NCBI GenBank assembly: GCA_004431415.1
Contig: QPMI01000056.1
Location: 1 to 64,000, forward strand
Origin: Cyanophora paradoxa
Lineage: Eukaryota > Glaucocystophyceae > Cyanophorales > Cyanophoraceae
Direction: 5' to 3'
DNA length: 64,000 nt
Shown here: positions 1 through 11,628 of the stretch, piece after piece
How the letters are laid out: every line of letters starts with the position of its first letter
How positions within the stretch are numbered: position 1 is the first letter of the stretch
Position numbers and translations under genes: made by a program
Notes under the pieces: generated by a model
Database searches by the model: none
Told to the model about the DNA's origin: nothing
The model's input: only the letters and a program-made list of their open reading frames with translations

Positions 1-1700
1 ATCCAGAGCCTCGGTCGTGAGGGCCCGGCGGGGCATACCTCGGGGGCAGCGCGGACCGTGGGACGGAGCGCCGCCTCCCTCGTCGGGCCGCCCACCGCAT
101 ACCACGCTCTCAGAACGGCCTGCAAAACGGAAGTTTGCGAGCGGAGGGCCTACCTTGCCGGCTGCTAGTGGACGTTTACTCCCTAGCCCGTTTCCGGACG
201 GCAGTATACGCACAGGTCGCAAGGGCGCTGCGGACGAGTGCCCGGCCCGCCCAGCCCCCTAGCGCCGTTCCTCCTCCGGGACAGCGCGCCGCCGCCCTCG
301 CCGGGCTGCCCACCGTATACCACGCTCTCAGAACGGCCTGCGCCGCGACATTTTACTTCCCGATCGTGGCGGCGCGGCGGCGGGGGCGAGCGGGGCGCCT
401 ACCTCACCGGCTGCTAGTGGACGTTTACTTCCCAGGTCGTTTCCGGACGGCGGTATACGCACAGGTCGCAAGGGCGCTGCGGACGAGTGCCCGGCCCGCC
501 CAGCCCCCTAGCGCCGTTCCTCCTCCGGGACAGCGCGCCGCCGCCCTCGCCGGGCTGCCCACCGTATACCACGCTCTCGGAACGGCCCGCGCCACGATAT
601 TTTACTTTCCGATCGTGGCGGCGCGGCGTCGGGGGGCGAGCGGGGCGACCTCGCCGGCTGCCAGTGGACGTTTACTTCCCAGCCCGTTTCCGGACGTTGG
701 TATACGCACAGGTCGCAAGGGCGCTGCGGACGAGTGCCCGGCCCGCCCCGCCCCCTAGCGCCGTTCCGCCTCCGGGACAGCGCGCCGCCGCCCTCGCCGG
801 GCTGCCCACCGTATACCACGCTCTCAGAACGGCCCGCGCCACGACATTTTACTTTCCGATCGCGGCGGCGCGGCGGCGGGGGGGCGAGCGGGGCGACCTC
901 GCCGGCTGCCAGTGGACGTTTACTTCCCAGGTCGTTTCCGGACGGCGGTATACGCACAGGTCGCAAGGGCGCTGCGGACGAGTGCCCGGTCCGCCCCGCC
1001 CCCTAGCGCCGTTCCTCCTGCGGGACAGCGCGCCGCCGCCCTCGCCGGGCTGCCCACCGTATACCACGCTCTCAGAACGGCCTGCGCCGCGACATTTTAC
1101 TTCCCGATCGTGGCGGCGCGGCGGCGGGGGCGAGCGGGGCGCCTACCTCACCGGCTGCTAGTGGACGTTTACTTCCCAGGTCGTTTCCGGACGGCGGTAT
1201 ACGCACAGGTCGCAAGGGCGCTGCGGACGAGTGCCCGGTCCGCCCCGCCCCCTAGCGCCGTTCCTCCTCCGGGACAGCGCGCCGCCGCCCTCGCCGGGCT
1301 GCCCGCCGTATACCACGCTCTCAGAACGGCCTGCGCCGCGACATTTTACTTTCCGATCGCGGCGGCGCGGCGGCGGGGGCGAGCGGGGCGCCTACCTCAC
1401 CGGCTGCTAGTGGACGTTTACTTCCCAGCCCGTTTCCGGACGTTGGTATACGCACAGGTCGCAAGGGCGCTGCGGACGAGTGCCCGGTCCGCCCAGCCCC
1501 CTAGCGCCGTTCCTCCTCCGGGACAGCGCGCCGCCGCCCTCGCCGGGCTGCCCACCGTATACAACGCTCTCAGAACGGCCTGCGCCGCGACATTTTACTT
1601 TCCGATCGCGGCGGCGCGGCGGCGGGGGGCGAGCGGGGCGACCTCGCCGGCTGCTAGTGGACGTTTACTTCCCAGGTCGTTTCCGGACGGCGTTTTACGC
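1..1700. repeat. Satellite array, 248-bp unit, about 6.8 copies
   Basis: A direct tandem repeat. The motif GTATACGCACAGGTCGCA begins at 204, 453, 700, 948, 1197 and 1446, giving units of 247-249 bp. The array runs off the left edge, and the last unit diverges after about 1695, where GTATACG becomes TTTTACG. Units differ by scattered substitutions and one-base indels. Long open frames across the array result from GC richness: the unit is not a multiple of three, so the frame rotates in each unit. It could be a subtelomeric or pericentromeric satellite or a tandem array beside a gene island; position alone cannot decide. Confidence 0.93.
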
Positions 1701-1840
1701 ACCGCTATCTGATCCGCACCCGCGCGGATGAAACTAAATCCATAAATTGAACCGCTTGAATCGTCGAGCGCTCCTACAACTGCTCCGTCCCTCCCGCAAA
1801 CCCTCCCCCGCCATCCCCTCGCTCCACCACGGGGCTCGGC

Positions 1841-3899
1841 ATGGCCGGCCCCGCCCCCGCCCCCTCGGCGGCCGGCCCGTCGAGCGGGGCGGCCGGGGCG
1901 GACGATGCGGGGGCCGTCAGCCTGCCCAGCGAGGGCGCCCCCAACAACGACGAGGCCGTCCCGCCGCCCGAGCTCGAGTCGAGGCCCGCGCGCCTCGTCC
2001 TCCCCGTCTACTTTTCCGTCTGGAGGGACCCGGACGTCCGCTTCTGCCCCCCGTGCGCCCGCTGCTCGCGCGAGCGGTGCACGGCACCGTCCTTTGTCCT
2101 ACCGTGCGCGGCGCGCGCCCTTCTCGAGCGGACGGTCCAGACGAGCCTCGCCGCCGCCATCGACCAGCACCCGCGGGTCGCCGCGTCGGGCCTCGCCCGA
2201 GGGATCGTCTGCGCGACCTGCGCAATTGCGCTGGCGAGCCGGGGCGCCATCGAGGCGGGGCCGCCGCCCGCGCCGGCGCGCTGTGCGAGGGCGGGGACGA
2301 CTGCGACCACTCGAGCGGCCTCGTGCCGTGCAGCCGGATCGACGCATTCCTGTCCTACATGGGGTCCATCGTCGACGGCGGCGAGCCGAGATTCTGGACC
2401 GAGAGCCAGGCGTCGGCCCGCGGCGTGCTCGTCGCGGCGCAAAGGGCGCTGGACCGCGTCGCCGTTGCGCCGGCACCGGCGCTGCCGGCTCCCGCGGCGG
2501 AGGCCCCCGCCCCCGCGCCGCCTCCGCCACCGCCACCGCCGCCGCCGGCGGCCCCCCAGCCGCCCGCGCCCGAGGCCGTCCCCGTGGCCGGCCCGTCCGA
2601 GCCCCGCGCCGGACCGTCGACTCCCAGAAGGATGGCCCCCAAGAAGCGCGGTCGGGCGGCCGAGGCCGAGGAGCGCGACGAGCTCGAGGACGAGAAAGAG
2701 CCGGCGCCGGCGTCCAAGCGTCCCGCACGGGCCTGCGCGGCGCGAGACGGCGCGCAAAAGGACGAAGACGGTCGGGACGAGCCCGAGGCGCCCGAGACGG
2801 CCCCCAAGCGGCGCCGTAGCAAGTGGAAGTCCCCTTCGGACGAGCGGAAACCGTGGAAGTCGGACAAGCTCATTCGGGTTTGAACCCCCCAGCACCCCAA
2901 CCCCCGCCCCGCCCCGCCCCGCCCCCTCACCCGTCCCCAGGTCCTCTACGGAGCCTATGCGCGGAGGCTTCCCGACGACGAGGGCGGCTCGGTGGGCTCG
3001 GGGAGCGACGAGGACGGCGCGCCAGACGGCGAGTGGCTGGTCGCGCAGAGAAACGCCTGGGTCGAAGCGTTTGGGCACGTTCTCGAAGAGGAGGTGGAGG
3101 CCGAGGCCGCCGGAAACAAGGGAAAAGAGGCCGCCCACGCGCCCGACCCCGCCCAGAGCCACTGCCTGGAGGCGTACGAGCGCGGCCTTTGCAGCGGCCT
3201 CGACCCCGTCCTCGTCGGTGCGATCCCCTGCACGCCCCCACCCCGCCCTTCCCCTCCGGCGGCGAGCCGCCCGCGCAGGCCTCCGCCTCGACGCCGACGC
3301 GGCGGCGCGGGACGATCTCCTCGACCGAGCGATGGAGACGGGCCAGGCGCGGGCCCAGGTCGTGCTCCTGGTCGCGAGCGCCGTCCTCGCCGCCCACGAG
3401 CGGTACTCGCGCATCACGAAATCGAGGAGGTCGTGGGGCTACTACAGGGCCACAAACGTCGACCCCAAGTACGACTGCATCCTCGAAGGTGCGCGCGCCC
3501 CAACCGCCCCCGGCCCCGCCGACGCCGACGGCCCGCGGCGGGCGCGTTCCCGCGCGCGCAGCCGCCGGGATCCGGGTGGAAGACTCGAACGCCAAGGCGG
3601 CGGCCTACCTCCGGCTACGGAACCTGGGCCTCACCGTCCGGCGGTTTCCCGGCCTCGCCCGGGTGCAGGGCCACTGCGTGCACATTGGCGACTTTATCTC
3701 GTTCGTCCCGCTGCTGCTCAAGGCGGACGCCGAGGGCCTGGAGGAGATCCGGGAGCGGCTCGCCGCCGAGATCGAGGCGGTCGAGGGGTTCGAGATCGAG
3801 GAGGACCTGCTGGAGGAAAAGGCCGGAGCAGACGCGCGCGCCTCGGACGAGGGCGAGCTCGAGGAGGAGGAACAGGATGTGGAAGACGGCGGCGCATGA
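1841..3899 (+). CDS. Unknown multi-exon protein with Cys cluster and acidic, Pro-rich linker
   Basis: Family not recognised. The ATG at 1841 follows a long stretch without a gene. The first 130 residues hold closely spaced Cys pairs (CPPCARC, LPC, CATC) and then, in a shifted frame from about 2279, more Cys and His (ALCEG, CDHSSG, VPC), suggesting zinc binding. A proline run (about 2510-2560) and a Lys/Arg/Glu-rich segment with SV40-like PKKRG follow. Spliced continuation is convincing: intron 2878-2940 (GTTTGAACC to CCCCAG) leads into VLYGAYARRL, then two short introns lead to AAYLRLRNLGL, ending in an acidic tail and TGA at 3897. The switch near 2250-2280 has no clear GT-AG pair and may be a frameshift. 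Nuclear, nucleic-acid or chromatin-related function is only inferred from the basic/acidic linker and Cys cluster. Confidence 0.55.
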
Positions 3900-4278
3900 G
3901 CTATCCGGCGCTAGCATGCGCTAAACCCCGCCCGGTGGATGGCCGGCTGCGGAGGATCGCGCATTGTAGACCGTCTCAACGCTCGGATAACACTGCAAAC
4001 AACGTATATGATGCGAATGAAACACGTGAAAGTGCCGCGGGCGACCGCCCGGGCCCGCGGCGCGCGGATCGAATCCGGAGACGGTCCCGTTTCCGGCTGC
4101 GCAGCGGCAAACGGACTTTGCTCTACGGAATATGTACTTGTGAGCGCGTATAACCCGTATTCCGTTGCGGTCGGTCGCGCCGCGCGCCGCGGCATCGGGA
4201 TCCTTAATCGTCGCGCCGAACGACTAAACGTTGGGGGGGTACGCTCTCGTCATTCGGGGACCTCGCCGCACGGCCGCG
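3900..4278. other. Intergenic spacer
   Basis: About 380 bp between two plus-strand genes. It is less GC-rich near 3990-4030, where ACGTATATGATGCG occurs. No RNA gene, repeat or convincing exon seen; it presumably holds the promoter of the 4279 gene. Confidence 0.4.
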
Positions 4279-6557
4279 ATGCCTCTGGAGAGCAACTCGT
4301 TCGGCGAAAAGGTGTTTCCCGTTGCCGAAGCGCTCGATGAGGCCGGGTGGATGGCCAGCTGCATCAACTGCGGCTTCGGGGCGGCGACGCTGCTCGTCTT
4401 GCCGTGCCCGTCCGAGAGACTGGACGATATGGAGCCCTCGCCGGCGAGGACGACAACGATGGCGAGGACGAGGCGACCGGCAGGTCGGCGCTGGATAGGT
4501 ACATTGGCAAGGCAAAGTTCCTCGACGGCTGCGGCGGAGCACTTCCGAGGACGGTAAGGGCCTCGGCGAGGAGTTTCGGGAGATCAGCAAAGCTCTGAAC
4601 TCCGGCCTCGCCGTGCGCTGCGCCTCTGTGCGTCGCCGAGGAGACGGGCAAAGGTGCGCAATCACAAAGGCCGGGTCGCGCGGCGAGGCCCCCCGCACGC
4701 TGCCGTCGCCGCCGATAGATGCTAGACGATGCCGCCGCGCTCCGAGCCCGCACGCGCGCGCCGACCTCGTGCCCCCGCATGCGCAGCAGGATCCTCGGAC
4801 GCGCCCGACGGTGCGGCAGCGCGCGCCCGCGCCACGCGCGCCGCCCACGCGCTTCATCCGCAGGTTACGTCAAGTGCAAGTATTGCCCCGACCACACGAC
4901 GTGGACGTCCGGACGCTCCAGCCCTCGGAGCGCCTGGAGGCGTTCTTGTGGGCGCGGCGCTCACCAGCAAGAGGCGCGAGAACGACTCAGGGAGAGCATC
5001 AAGAAGGTCGAAGAGGCGGAGAAAAAGACCAAGTTCGTGAGAGCGTTCACCGGCTTCTGCTTCAACGCGAGGTCGAGGTCCGGCGAGGTCCGCGCCCCAC
5101 CGGCGAGGCCGGACTTCGCCCGCCCCGCACCTCTGCGCGCCCTGATGGACCTCCTGGATCGCAGAGCGCCCGCGAACCAGCCTCGCGAAGAAGGGTGCGG
5201 CCCTCGCGGCGCGCTCCGATCGCAGCCATCCCGCCGCTCGATGATCCTTTCGATCCCGTCTGACCGCACCGCGTCAGGCAACAATAACGCAAAGGAGAGC
5301 AGCGCCGCGTTGGAGGCGGACAAGGCAAGCCGCTCCCAAGGACAAGGGCAGGGAGGTTTGAGATGCCCCGCGCCATCGATCGGGCGCCGCCCGAGCTCAC
5401 CGGCGGACAATCGCAGCGGCGGAGGCGAACAATGCGGAGGCGCAGAAGATACGCCGGCAACGGGACGCGGCTTGCGCACGCAGGAGCAGCGCAAACAGCC
5501 CGATCGGCTGAAGATGGACGAACAGCTGCCCCGTGGCAAGACCAGCAAATCCAAGAAGCGCTCCGGGCCCGGGGATGAGGCGACGGGCGACGAGTCCGGC
5601 GGGTCACCGCCCCCCAAGCGGGGCCGCGCCCCCGGCAAGGAGCACCCGCGCAGCGCCGATTCCGGCGACGAGGAGGGGGCGGGCGTCGCCTCCGCCGACC
5701 TTGGCCCGCCGGAGCTCGGCGACGACTCTGTCCTCGACGGGACGGACAAGAGCGAGGAGCGCCGGCGTGCCCTGCTGGACGACGCCCGCCTCCACAAGGT
5801 CCTCAAGTCGGCGTACACCCAGCCCGCCCCCGGCAGCGGAGCTCGGGGCCTCGAGCGCGAAGAAGAAGACGAAGAAGAATCCGGCGACGGGTCGCAGGGC
5901 GCGGAGGCGGGGCAGAGGGCGGCGGCCGGCGCACGAGGAGCTGCAGAAGTGCACCGATGACCTCCGAGCGGCGGGGACATCGCCGAGGTCGGCGCGCGCA
6001 TCGACGGCGCCGTTCTGCAGGCGCTGGAGGCCAGCTTCGCAAAGGCGGAGGACCAGCGAGTGCAGGCGTGCTTTCTCGTCTCGGCGGGCATCCTGCACCT
6101 CTGCGAGAGCCGCGCAAGGGCAGTACCTACAACCGGCGGACGGACACGCGCGGGAAGGCTTTGCCGCGTTCCAGTGGCCCAACGTGGAGAAGGAGGTGGA
6201 GGACAAGTTCGGCGCGGTGATGCGGGCGGGCCACTTCCCGGTCAACCAGCGGACGTTCAAGGTGTTCCTGAACGTCGGCGCCCTCGTCCGCGAGTTCCGC
6301 GGCTACGCCAACGTCGTCGGCCCCGCCCGCGCCCTGGAGCTCTTCCGCGCCCTCGCGCCGTCGCCAAGGCCACGGACGACGAGCTGCGCGCCCTCCACGA
6401 GAAGCTCGGGGCCGACGTGCCCGAGAACCTCTTCCCGTGTAGAGCGGACCCCCCGACCTCTTTCTCGACGCCCTGCCGCGTCTCCCCCATCCCCTCCATC
6501 GCCCTCGCGCCCCCTCGGCGCGGCGCCCCGCCGCATTCGTCTCGCTCCGAGCGCTAG
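4279..6557 (+). CDS. Unknown protein with CxxC motifs, coiled coil and acidic/basic linker; frame broken
   Basis: Not recognised. The ATG at 4279 starts MPLESNSFGEKVFPVAE and soon CINCGFG and VLPC, a spacing like the Cys cluster in the 1841 gene, so the two may be distant relatives. Further on, after an intron-like acceptor near 4863, CKYCPDH occurs, then a charged coiled-coil-like stretch (RERLRESIKKVEEAEKK, about 4975-5030) and a long Lys/Glu/Ser/Pro linker (5280-5930). The C-terminal part (about 5935-6440) reads as a helical domain with AVLQALEASFAKAEDQ and FGAVMRAGHFPVNQRTFKVF. Continuity needs at least four frame changes (about 4437, 4530, 5945, 6360) without obvious splice sites. It may be a decayed gene or contain unusual introns. 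The stop used (6555) is provisional. Confidence 0.4.
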
Positions 6558-7154
6558 CCCGAGCATCATTTTGCGCGCCGCTGCGGATGTAGAACGCCTC
6601 GGCGGCCGAGCGGCGCGTGTACAGTACATAATGAATATTGCAAAAATGCTTTCCGATGTCTCCGACATACGACGTCTAGATCTCTCTACGTAAGGGCGGG
6701 TCGGGAAGGGGCGCCGTGTATCATGGCCCAGGAGGAAGTGGTCGGGATCGGTAGGGCACGGCGAGCGGCGCAAAATGATGCTTATGCGCAAGGGCACTAC
6801 TCGTGCGAGGACCGACCCTTTGGCGGGGTCCGCGTCGGCGCGCCGGTCCCCGCCGGCCCGCGACGTTCGCCCGCATCCCCCTGGGTGCAAACACTCGGTG
6901 ATCAATGGCACAGTATACGTAGCTACCGACAATAGGGGCGCACCTCGGCCTCCCCCTTTAACTCGACGACGTTTCTCGCAGGGGGGAGCTCGGGGCGGTG
7001 CGACAAAAACGCCGCAGCACCGCCACCCGTGCGCCCGGCCTGGGAATAGGTTAGTTGGCGGATGAACCGAGAAAACAAGCGCGAGGCGCTGCGTTGCGCA
7101 CCGCCTGCCGGCCCCGAGAAATCCACTCCTCGGCCGCACTAGTAATAGTGCTGA
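6558..7154. other. Intergenic, convergent gene ends
   Basis: About 600 bp between the plus-strand gene ending near 6557 and the minus-strand AAA-like block. No exon, RNA or repeat that I can support. Confidence 0.35.
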
Positions 7155-9130
7155 TTATCGTTCCGGCTCGAGAGTTTCGAAGAGCGTGTGCATACTGAGG
7201 ATCTTATTCTCGACCTCCGCAATTGTGCATCCGAAGCCGCGCTTCGGCATCCATACGCCGCTCCATCGCCTCCAACGTGGGATATTCTGCTGGTCGCCGA
7301 TGTTCATCTGTTCGAGGCGCTTCACGACGCCTTTCATCGCCCTGTTGACTCCACGAACGCCGCCTCCGAGCCGATCACCTTTTTCGAGAGGGCTCCTGTT
7401 CGCTCCCGACCGACGCCCACGCCAGGCCCTTCTTGCGCGATTTCTCGTCCTCCTTTTTGCTCCGCGGAAGAGTCTCAGGGCCTCCGCGAGGTGTCTCGCC
7501 GCAGCTTGGGCGCGCGCGCTCCGCGGAGCTCCGCCGCCGTTCGAGGCGTCCGCGCCTCCGCCCCGGTCGCGCCGTCGGCGGGGCTTCACCAGCCGACGGC
7601 GGCGAGCCCGCGGGGGATCCACCTCCATTCGTTCCGCACCTCCGCCCGCGGTCGCGCCGGCCGGCGGGGCTCCACCGACGACGGCGAGCCGCCCGGCGGA
7701 TCCGCCGCATTCCTACGGCGGCCGTTTTGGCGGCTCCTCCTCCTCCTCTCCTCCTCCTCCTCGCACAGGTCGGCGGCCTTTTCGATGATCGAGTTCACGG
7801 TGCGGTAAGAACACCTGGTCCCTCGCCAAGTCCTCGGCAAATGACTTGATCTCGGCGTCGGAGCAGTCCCAACGTACGCGTAGTCGCCCGAGGCGACTCG
7901 GCCATGTCCACGCCGAACGACGCGTTCAACATCCTTCTCCGTGGGGTAGCCGAGCTCGATGCTGCGATCACGTTGAGCACCCGAGGTCGTCGCGCAATTG
8001 GGCTCGGGTTTGGAGGGCGCACTGCCGCGAGAATCGATCCACATGGCGCGGTCAAAAAGTCCTTGTTGTTCGTCCCGGCAGGACGAGAATTGGTTCTGAT
8101 TCCTCTTACGAACCCGTCATCTGCTGGAGAATGCTGCTCGCGGGTGTTTAGACGCTTCAAGATCGCCATTGGCGAGCGTGATGGCGAAAGAAGCGACCCG
8201 TTCTTGAGGACCGCGCGCGTCGTTGGAGCCCTGCTCGCGCCTCCGCGCCATGCTGTCGAGTTCGCTGGGAAAAGGGGCACCGACGAGCAGGGCCGAGTTC
8301 GGACGCCGGCATAATCTCGCGGGGCGCACTCGAAGAACACAATCGACGGGCCATGTTTCGCGCAGCGCAGAACATCGTCTTTGCCGTCGCCTCGGCGACG
8401 CCCGTCTGCGAGATTTTATCGACGGTTTGCGGCACGTCCGGCGAGTCCTGCAGCACCCATTGCTGAGGATGGTCCGCGCCGACACCAGGAAAAAGGTAGC
8501 TTGCACTCGGAGGCAATCGCCCGAGCGATCTCCGTTTTTCCAACGCCCTAAACGGGGGGCGGTTCGAGCGGATCACCGAGACATAAACCTCCCCCGGGGA
8601 GACGCACGGCGGTCCGTACAGCAAAATTCCCTTGCTCCCTCGCGCGTGCAGCCGCGGCAGTACTTCGTGCCCGGATCCATGAGTCGCTTGATTGCCTTTT
8701 GGCAAAAAGAACCTTGCTTTTTGTCACCTGCGGGGCGTTGGTGCACATGGTTATTTCGTTCGTGCACGAACGAGGTCGTCGATCTTCAGCTGATCGTATG
8801 TGCTCGGTCCTGTATCGTCTGTAGACGGCGGAAAGAACGGCTTGCGCGTCCTCGGTCCGCCCGCCGGCCTCCTTGATGACCTCGTCGTTGGAAGGCCCAC
8901 CCGCTTCCAGTACGCATCGTCAAAGTCTCCATGCTGCCCGCCCGACGCCTTTGCCGTGCCGGTGCCGCCGCCTCCCTGGTTGCGCGGGTTCCTGTACGAG
9001 CCGTCGGGGCGCCTGCTTCGCCCGCGTGCTCTTGCGCGCCCCCTCCTTGGTCGGGCCCCCGACCAGCTCGAGCCACGACTCGGGCTCGGTCTTCTGCTTC
9101 TCAGCGAGCTTTCGCTCGACCGCCCCACTG
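7155..9130 (-). pseudogene. AAA+ ATPase-like gene, frameshifted
   Basis: AAA+ proteins use ATP to remodel proteins or complexes. Reading the minus strand, a Walker A motif is split: GILLYGPP ends near 8608, and after about 75 bp GVGKTEIARAIASECK resumes near 8544. Further on are a Walker-B-like block (GPSIVFFEC near 8350), a sensor-like ATNN equivalent (GTNNKDFL near 8065) and an arm reading IELGYPTEKDVERVV (about 7960), all in AAA order. The pieces lie in three frames with no splice sites between most of them. The junction inside Walker A would need TG-AG or GT-TA borders. In Walker B the usual DEID after the hydrophobic strand is absent (ECAPRD instead). Both support decay or a non-functional copy. 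The C-terminal part ends in LFETLEPER at 7155. Family-level call is good; integrity is doubtful. Confidence 0.6.
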
Positions 9131-10149
9131 CGTCGCGAGCTACCGCCCTCCGTCTCGATGCCGAACTGAATTCCGTCCTTGGAGGATCTCGACGCGCGTT
9201 CTCGCTTTCGGGGTCTCGACTTTGATCCGGCTTCGTAGTGCTCCTCTGCGCGAGTCGAGGCGTTTGTTAATTCTTGCTACGCGCAGCAACCGCCCAAAGG
9301 CGCATGGTAAAGGCCCAGATGCTCGTTTTCTCGTCGAGCAGCTCCTCCGCGGGATCGTGGTGAACTCGTTGACAAAGAGGGCGCGGCGCGGCATCAGGCG
9401 GATGGTCTCCTCGTCGTCCTCGCGGAACCCGCGTTGGGATTGCGTGCTCGGCATTCTTGAGCAGGATGAGGACGATGGCGTCCGGCAACGGTTTCTTCGA
9501 GGTGCCCGACGCGGACCCGGGGAGCACTTTGTGCATAATCCCACGCGCCTTGAACACCCCACCAACGCCCGGCCCACCACAAAAGTAGGTCTGGTGGAGC
9601 ATGGTGTACTTGTTGCGGGGACCGGGTCCCTGGTAGAGAACGCAGATATTCTCGCGATGTCTCTGCGATCGAACGGGCGCGCAAATCGGCGCGTTGGCGC
9701 GCGGGCACGGTACCGGCGGGAACGCGGGCATTACTCACGAAAATTCTTTCGCTCGGGATCGTCGGATCGGGCTCCGTTGGTGGGGCGAGTTCGACCCAGT
9801 TCCCGCCGTCCTCCAAGATGCACGTCCTCGACACCGGGTCGTGCGTGTCCCACTTGTCCACATCTAAAAAGGTGTAGTGTTTGTCCACTTGGAACTGCCG
9901 GCGGAACTTTGCGTCCCGCTGACCCGCCTTAAGCTGTCCCGGCAGCTCCCCTTTTTCGCGGCCGCGCGATCGCGACTGCGCTCTTTCTGGAGGTCGGTGC
10001 GTAGTTATCCAATTCGCCGTGGAGATGCTCGAGGTAGCTCTCCAGCGCGAACGAGGCTTGAGTTCTGCACCGGCAAGGGGGGTAAAAATGCATTTCTTGA
10101 GCAAGTTCGCGCGCGTGCACGTATACGTATACGTAAAGACATAGAGCAT
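9131..10149 (-). CDS. Unknown coding-like segments upstream of the AAA region
   Basis: Minus-strand reading gives protein-like pieces in several frames: VDKHYTFLDVDKWDTHDP (about 9890-9835), NKYTMLHQTYFCGGPG (about 9620-9570), PDAIVLILLKNAEHAIP, and ALFVNEFTT (about 9375). Composition (D, W, Y, F scattered among hydrophobics) is unlike the Arg/Pro/Ala shadow frames. Order and strand suggest these belong to the same transcription unit as the AAA-like block, but I see no recognised domain and cannot assign exon borders. Frame changes are frequent, as in the AAA part. Confidence 0.3.
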
Positions 10150-11400
10150 GCTAGAGTGTACTCTCTCGATTCAGAGGGCGTCGAGACGCGCACGTCACGC
10201 ACCCATGAAGAACACTCCGTACGAGAAGTTTTTGCCAGCGCGTGCAACGATCTGGTCGGCAACGGTTTGCTTGGCGGTCTCGATCGAGTCGACCGTGTGC
10301 TCGAAATGGTCGGCCCCACAAAGACGGGGCGTTCGGAAGAATCGCCATCGAAAATCGTGCTCCAGCATTCGGACTGCGCAACGTTAAATTCGTTAATAAG
10401 AGCCGGTTTTGGAGAGTAACTCAATCTGGCGCACCAGCTTCTTCCTGTTGGAGCTCCCGCCCTCGAACGGGAGGAGCACTGCCCGCATGGGGGTCGACTT
10501 TGGAGCGGCGGCATCCGGCGACGTCGACGCCGCCGGCGCCCAGCCAAGCTTCGAAGTGATGTGCTCATGTACGTCTTCCCCGCGTTGCGGCTAATTCGAT
10601 GTTTCCGGAGAGTGAATTTCCGTCGAGCTCCTCAAAGGTGTAGAACGACTGGAAATCGCCCTGTATATTGGACGGCGCGCATCACCTACGGTGAGGCCCG
10701 GGGGCGCCGAAAATACAACGGAGCAAGCACGTACGAGAGAGCTCAATCTCGCCGGCCTCGCCCGATCGATGTTGATGATGTACTGGGTGTCCAGGCCTTT
10801 ATGTGCTTTTCTGCGCGGCCCGAGGCTCCTCAATCGTCTGCTGGAATGCGAGCATTTCCCCCATCCAAGAGAGATCGTACCTGGACGGGCGGCGCCCGCG
10901 CTCTCGTCGGGGCCGGCCGCTGCGCTCTCGTCGCGCGGACGCCGGCTCCCGACCGGGGCGACGCTCGACGACGACGCGTCCGTGCCGGAAGCCGATTCAA
11001 CGGTCTTGCCAACGTCGTGTAGGTTCCTCACGTTTTTACGGTAGATGTCGTATTTTTGGACGTCGACTTTGTCCGACCTCACGTCGAGGAAGCTCTTTTG
11101 GAGACCCTGTTTGGCCAAGGCCCTACTATCTTTGCTCACGCCGATGGATGTTTCCACGCGCGTCTCGAAAATTTCGCGAGGCTTCCGTCTCGAAGGGAAG
11201 TCTCGATGATGGTCTTGAGCGCGTGCGCCTCGTTCTTATTGAAGAGAAAGAGCCGAAGCATGATGATGACGGAGCCCTTTGCGCATCCCAGCAGCGCGAC
11301 ATCTTCCACCTTCAATCCGGATCGGCGAGCGGCGTCCTCGACGGCCGCGCGCATGCGACGCTCGATCTGCGAAAAAGGAACCTTAGAGATCTAGGGACAC
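10150..11400 (-). CDS. Unknown coding-like segments, minus strand
   Basis: Pieces such as LKVEDVALLGCAKGSVIIM (near 11300, followed by a leucine-rich stretch and SLRDGSLAKF), LDTQYIINIDRAR (about 10790) and ERPVFVGPT (about 10330) look like translated protein on the minus strand, in different frames. The GSVIIML plus DGSL pattern resembles small alpha/beta domains in which a Gly-Ser-Val strand precedes a helix and a Gly-Xaa-Leu turn, but I cannot name the family. Exon structure is unresolved. It may be the central part of a gene beginning near 13165. Confidence 0.25.
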
Positions 11401-11628
11401 ACAGAATGATTCTTGAGAGGTTGCCGTTGATGAATAAGAGGGAATCTATAGGATCGATTGGAACGCACCTGCTGGTGCACACTCGGTATTTCGATAAAGC
11501 GAGAAAAGCATCGCACATAACCTCCGGCGCACCCTCCCCATCACCAGCTTGTACACGACTCCATACCGCCCTGCAGCCGATTCATCTACGGCAGTATTCC
11601 GGTCAGGGCAGCGCGGCGCCACCACGGA

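Noticed and set aside
135-1712. Several long open frames (200-266 codons) across the left array
   Set aside because: They follow the tandem repeat; the 247-249 bp unit shifts frame each copy and composition is Arg/Pro/Ala as expected from GC-rich DNA. No coding support.
2008-3417. 469-codon minus-strand open frame
   Set aside because: It is the antisense shadow of the plus-strand gene at 1841-3899, with Arg/Gly/Ala composition; the sense strand has splice sites and Cys motifs.
7186-7808. Plus-strand frames of about 200 codons opposite the AAA-like block
   Set aside because: Ser/Pro/Arg shadow composition; the minus strand carries recognisable AAA+ motifs.
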